Assembly (NCBI GenBank): GCA_005406025.1
Contig: BGZK01002055.1
Coordinates: 1 to 64,000 of the forward strand
From: Eumeta japonica
Taxonomy: Eukaryota > Arthropoda > Insecta > Lepidoptera > Psychidae
DNA length: 64,000 nucleotides
Direction: 5' to 3'
Shown here: positions 59,511-64,000 of the stretch, piece after piece
Layout: every line of letters starts with the position of its first letter
Position numbering within the stretch: the stretch's first letter is position 1
Position numbers and translations under genes: made by a program
The notes under the pieces: generated by a model
What the model was told of the DNA's origin: nothing
Seen by the model: the letters and a program-made list of their open reading frames with translations, nothing else
Database searches by the model: none

Positions 59511-59664
59511 AGGGGTGGTCCGCATCTACAAAATTTTATTTAATGTTAAGAATTTTCAAGTGAATATTTAACGTTAATTTTTTCACCCTCCTTTTTCCGC
59601 TAAGTGGTACGCCACTATCCATACTTGAAATTTGATTCACTTTTGAATATCTGCTACAATAGTG

Positions 59665-59995
59665 CTAGCTTTTGCCCGCAATACTGGCCGCGTGAATATA
59701 AAACGAACACTTTCACCTTTTATATCGACCGATCACGCTGTCAGCCATGACCGCTATCCCGGCCCCACGATCGGTCGCGATCCAGGTTACTGTCTCGATT
59801 CCGATCTCATTTCCGGCTTTGTTTCGATTGCGATCAAATTATCCAACGGAACGCATATTCTTACCCCGAAAACATACGGACTACAGCTAAATTATTTTAT
59901 TATTAAACGATAACGCTCCCACTCTTGATTCCGATCCCTATTTTGATTCCGGTCCCTATCTTACTCACGATTCCCATCCAGGATCACAATTGATA
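59665..59995 (-). repeat. LINE-type end plus hexamer array
   Basis: gctagcttttgcccgcaat and ctggccgcgtgaatataaaa form a moth LINE-type end, followed by hexamers on the complementary strand (ccgatctcatttccggc, ttgattccgatccctatttt). Same association as at 41.0 and 45.8 kb, in inverse orientation. Confidence 0.65.
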
Positions 59996-60479
59996 TTAAT
60001 CTTCTCTTGGACATTACTATAATTAATAATCTATCGGTATATAAAAAAAAGTAAGGAATTCGTGTTGTCTATGAAAACGAAGCAGCGGGCGAAATCTAAT
60101 GTATACCAAAACGTTGTCAGAAAATCGATTGCCATACCAAAAAAAAAATTAATAGGACTAGTGTTTCTTCCGACATTATATAGTAAACTTGTTACTCCTA
60201 AAACCCTAGATACATACATTAGTAAGCTATTGTATACTAAAACCTACCAGATACCTTATTTCTGTAACAAAAATAATATTAATAATAATCTGAATCAGAT
60301 TAAGTTCTGGAGTTAAAAGCGCACAGATGGATGGACGGACACTCGATGAGACGTTGTGTTGAGACATTAGCAACATTTACAAATCATTTTTCATTGTGTA
60401 TAATTACTTATATTTGCCCAGAATAAAAAGAAAAACGTCCATAAATCCGAGAAAACACTTAAAATGCCCACATATTTAT

Positions 60480-60990
60480 TTTAAGGCGGACGTGGATCGC
60501 ACAGCGACACAACAGAAACACGTCAGCGCGTATCAAGGAAATGAGGACAATTCACGGTATCGTCGACGGAACAAAATGAAATACTCCGCTCCGACCACGC
60601 GAATCACCTTCGGCTAGGTCAATAATAATCACCAGTATTGGCTTTGGAGTCCGACCGTGCGACAGGCTAATGCCAACCGCTCGAAGCGCTTCAAACATTA
60701 TCAACAAACAGTAATAGGTCGTAAGTCTTTAGTTGATGTAAATCGATCACGCCGAGACGAGCCGGCCGCGTGCCGGCGCCCGCCGGTCCGCAAACACGTG
60801 AAAATGACGATATCGGATTTTTTTCCGAGAACGGCCGATTTACGTTCAAATTCGACGGTCGTTAGCCATAAAGACGTCATTTTATGTGAAATCGTCGAGT
60901 TTGAAGAATTAAATGTTGGAAATATCGAATGCCAAATTCGCGAATTTTCTCCGTACACGCGCACAATGTAGCGAGAAACCGCGACGTACT
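60480..60990. other. GC-rich island
   Basis: cgtggatcgcacagcgacac, ctccgctccgaccacgcg, gagccggccgcgtgccggc, gcccgccggtccgcaaac and gaaatcgtcgagtttg. Frames open on both strands (104 and 87 codons) with no domain. Candidate regulatory element. Confidence 0.3.
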
Positions 60991-61859
60991 TCCCGTTCTA
61001 AATTGGCCATAATTCAAAGGAAAACGCAACATACAAATATACATTAAAAATGAGTCACAAGTAGAAGACCGAGATTTATTGTGATTTACAAATAGACCGT
61101 GCACGAAGGTTTATTTTACACATGTAATAAAATCCTTATTACTTTTAAACATTTCGTATCTTGCGATCAAAACTTCAACGGAAAGGAATACAAATTTTAT
61201 TAAAAACCAATTATACATATAATTTAACTTCATACCACTGGCCAAGCAAGTTATAGGACTTCGTTGTATTGCTATTCGTAGCAGAAACTGTAATTTGATA
61301 CTTATCGACGTAATTTAAGTAATAAGCAACACCATTTATTTAACAATAATAAGAAACCAACATAGAAAATATCACACAGACTTAAAAAAATATAGCATAC
61401 TACGTAATTTGGCATCGAAACATTATCAATTTTTTTTATTCTATGTAGTGACTGTTTTAGTACAAATGCAGTCTTAAAATTTAACCATTATACACAGATA
61501 GTCAACCATCCGTGCGCCTGCGCATGATTTTCAAATAACCATTATCGTTACGAACGGCCTATCGGTTAAATATTGTTGGAATCGAACACGTAGATTAAAC
61601 TATCTCATAAGACTTATTAACTTTCTGATAAGTGGGTAAATTCTGAATACCCAATGAACTCTCTATATGTATATTATACCTTCACAAAGGTCCAATCTCC
61701 TAATTGCTTATGACAGATAATTTTCTTAAGTTTCATCGTAGTCTTATTTTTTTCAAACGCGAGAATAAAATTTATATTCGAGGAGTAACGGCTCCTTGTC
61801 ACGAAACTACAAGTAATTACCAATTACAAACTAGCTGAGATGTACTTTCTATAAACTTA

Positions 61860-61960
61860 TTCGAGGCACTGACCACTGGTTAAGAGTGTCGTTCCTGTAA
61901 GCGACGCGATGCAAGTTCCACATTTGTATACAAATGCTACGCCAATTGGGAGTTTATTTA
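61860..61960 (+). mobile_element. SINE head fragment
   Basis: gcactgaccactggttaaga then gtgtcgttcctgtaagcg; B box degraded to gatgcaagttccaca. The body is lost. Confidence 0.45.
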
Positions 61961-62084
61961 TTAGCATATCTTATTAAAGTGCATTTGATCAAAGATCACA
62001 AGATTCTATTTCACTTCGCCTGTTCAACTGTTTGTCGTTAGCTTAAATTACTAGTTTAAATACCGCAAGTCCGTATTGACCCTC

Positions 62085-62410
62085 CGCCCTATGTCTGACG
62101 TCCGACAATACTGCGATAGTGTGATGACACGATCTGATGCTGCCGCCAAAATCGCATCCCGATGAAAACGCGAAAACGGTTGATTAAAAGTTTGTATATA
62201 CGATCCGATTTGATAGTAAAACTTTATCTCAATTTCAAGCCGTTCCTGCAGTCAAAACCGCCCGCTCGCAAAGTAACTTTTCCGCCGTTAATAGCACACT
62301 AATGAAATTTTGTAGACACGTTCAATTTCGGTGGTGATAACACAGTTTTCATCATGGCCCGATGAAAACTGGCTCGATGGCAGCTTTTCAGCACGACACT
62401 TTTCAATGTT
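62085..62410. other. Moderately GC-rich island
   Basis: gatgctgccgccaaaatcgc, aaaaccgcccgctcgcaaag and cttttccgccgttaatagc. No supported frame. The remaining sequence to 63600 is AT-rich without recognised features, apart from 63007-63118, an open minus frame of about 37 codons (MYLLEQHHDEYLIRRYHC) of unknown meaning. Confidence 0.3.
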
Positions 62411-63637
62411 TAAAGCATTGACATGAACTTTTGTGTACACGTTCGAGTCTGATAACGAAACATAATTTTAATTGTAACCTAATATTACGTTCAACCCCTT
62501 TTCCTCAAAGGGCACTTTTTAACCATTAACGGCATTGATTTCAATATTTTAAATTTAGCTTAATATAAGCGAAAACACTTCATGAATCCAATTTTAATTT
62601 ACTCATTAAAAAATAATAATAATAAAATAAATACTTTTATGAATAAATGTCTATGTTAACTAAACAAACTGACTTAGTTTACATTTGCGAATTCTAAAAG
62701 TTGTCATGATGTAACGTACCTATACATGATACAGATGTCGTTCTCCGTGATAAAGCTCAAATCGAAAGTAATAGATGGCGCTATTCAACCATCATACCCG
62801 AATAGAAAACTCAATCGAATTCTGCAACACGTCAACAGAATTATATACGAATATAGGCCAAGCAATGGATAGATGACGCAGTGACGCCTAACAGCAAATT
62901 CGAAACTTTTACAATTACGGATACATCGGATACAAAAAACACATATCTATCATCTAGTTATTATAACCATTGAACGTCCAATACATTAGATTACATTTGG
63001 ATTTTTACATCGATCCATCTCGAACTCCTTAACAAACAGTGACCCGCAGTGGTAACGTCGGATCAGGTACTCGTCATGATGCTGCTCCAGCAGATACATA
63101 CAAGTAAGGCGTATTTTTGTGTAAAAAGACATAGTTTTTCTGATCACATGTTCCACGTCTCTTCTACATGGTCATGTATATTTTAATTTGAATCTAGCTT
63201 CATCACTCTTGTTGACCATTTCATAATTTTAATATTAGTGACTAGAAACTTTCATAAATGTGTTTATTTCATACTAGCCCTTATCTTTACCCTCAATAAT
63301 GTAGAGAAGCAGAGGCGACGCCCAGAAAACCACCCAATATTAAAGAAGCACGATTAAAACCTATGATTCTTTCCTTATGGTAATGACACACCATCTTAAA
63401 GCAAATATTGTCTTATGACAATAAAAACGTCATGCCACCAACAGGCAGGATACCTGTCGGTAAGGCTCGTATTATATTTATGATTCATTATTATTTTCTA
63501 GCTTTTGGTACATTATCGAATCTTGTATAAAACCGTTTAAGTTAAAAGTTTTGATTCACTTTCTAAAAATACTGGTACTAAAAAAATATATACATGTAAA
63601 AATAACGCCCATAACTGGGCCCATGATTATTAAAAAA

Positions 63638-63689
63638 AAATTTTATTCTTTTTTATTATATATATATATATATAAATTTTATTCTTTTT

Positions 63690-63745
<56 letters not shown>
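63638..63745. repeat. (TA)n microsatellite with duplicated flank
   Basis: AAATTTTATTCTTTTTTATT followed by TA repeats occurs twice in tandem (about 63638 and 63674); the second tract runs to 63745. The Tyr-Ile frames are artefacts. Confidence 0.95.
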
Positions 63746-63747
<2 letters not shown>

Positions 63748-64000
63748 ATAGAAAAAACTCTGCAGTTCTTTCGCTCTTAACAATATTTTCAAGGGGGTAT
63801 TCAAATTTTCACATGCGACGAGGAAAAGACGCAAACCCGCTTTTTTTTTCTCGATCCCGAAAGGCGTACTTTCTAATACGCTTCCTGGCCGGCCGGTTGT
63901 TATTACCTTCATTATTTAAGTTCTGTCAAAATTACGTATTTTATTGCTGAGGCTCGGCGGCGATCCCCCTTCGACGTGAATTACACGCTTTCATATTTAA

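Noticed and set aside
59194..59571. 125-codon plus-strand open frame as a gene
   Set aside because: GC-island composition, then a poly-Phe run from a T tract; frames are open on both strands and no family is recognised.

Overview
The window is AT-rich, gene-poor eukaryotic nuclear DNA. The interspersed repeats point to an insect, most likely a moth or butterfly. Several have sequences I recognise from many lepidopteran genomes: the GGTCC/GTACGGAACCCT-type element with a GCGAGT..ACTCGC hairpin and a GG(C/T)CGGTTTT end, a repeat containing CTGGGCGACCGAG, a repeat containing TGGACGTCCACTGCTGGAC, and a repeat with AGAGTTCCGGTGGC. This assignment rests on memory of repeat families, not on a search.

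Only one protein-coding gene can be supported. On the minus strand three exons (57413-57373, 42633-42526, 42441-41882) splice in frame into the C-terminal part of a DUSP11/PIR1-type RNA 5'-triphosphatase, a cysteine-phosphatase-fold enzyme that removes phosphates from RNA 5' ends. The catalytic loop HCTHGLNRTG is intact. The first two exons are separated by an intron of about 14.7 kb and the last two by one of 84 bp. The exons for the N-terminal half are not recognised and probably lie beyond 64000. A basic, serine-rich tail of about 150 residues follows the catalytic domain.

Layout: 1-41.8 kb lies downstream (3') of the gene. It is AT-rich intergenic DNA carrying tRNA-derived SINE copies, a second short interspersed family, degenerate hexanucleotide arrays, decayed LINE fragments (about 9.0 and 35.1 kb), microsatellites and hairpins. 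The GC-richer islands (notably 28.5-33 kb and 37.4-38.1 kb) have no convincing reading frame. 41.9-42.6 kb holds the last two exons. 42.6-57.4 kb is the long intron; it contains a 32-bp perfect palindrome, a LINE/hexamer compound (43.4-45.9 kb), two near-identical copies of a roughly 750-bp element (50.3 and 55.2 kb) and several GC-rich, homeodomain-motif-rich islands (52.4-55.1 and 56.2-56.6 kb). 57.4-64 kb is probably more intron, with further islands and repeats.

Nothing like an operon, CRISPR array, phage or prokaryotic system is present. The most interesting observations are the gene structure itself, the dispersed hexamer arrays that sit beside LINE-type sequence, the paired intronic elements and the cluster of candidate regulatory islands inside a housekeeping-type RNA phosphatase gene.
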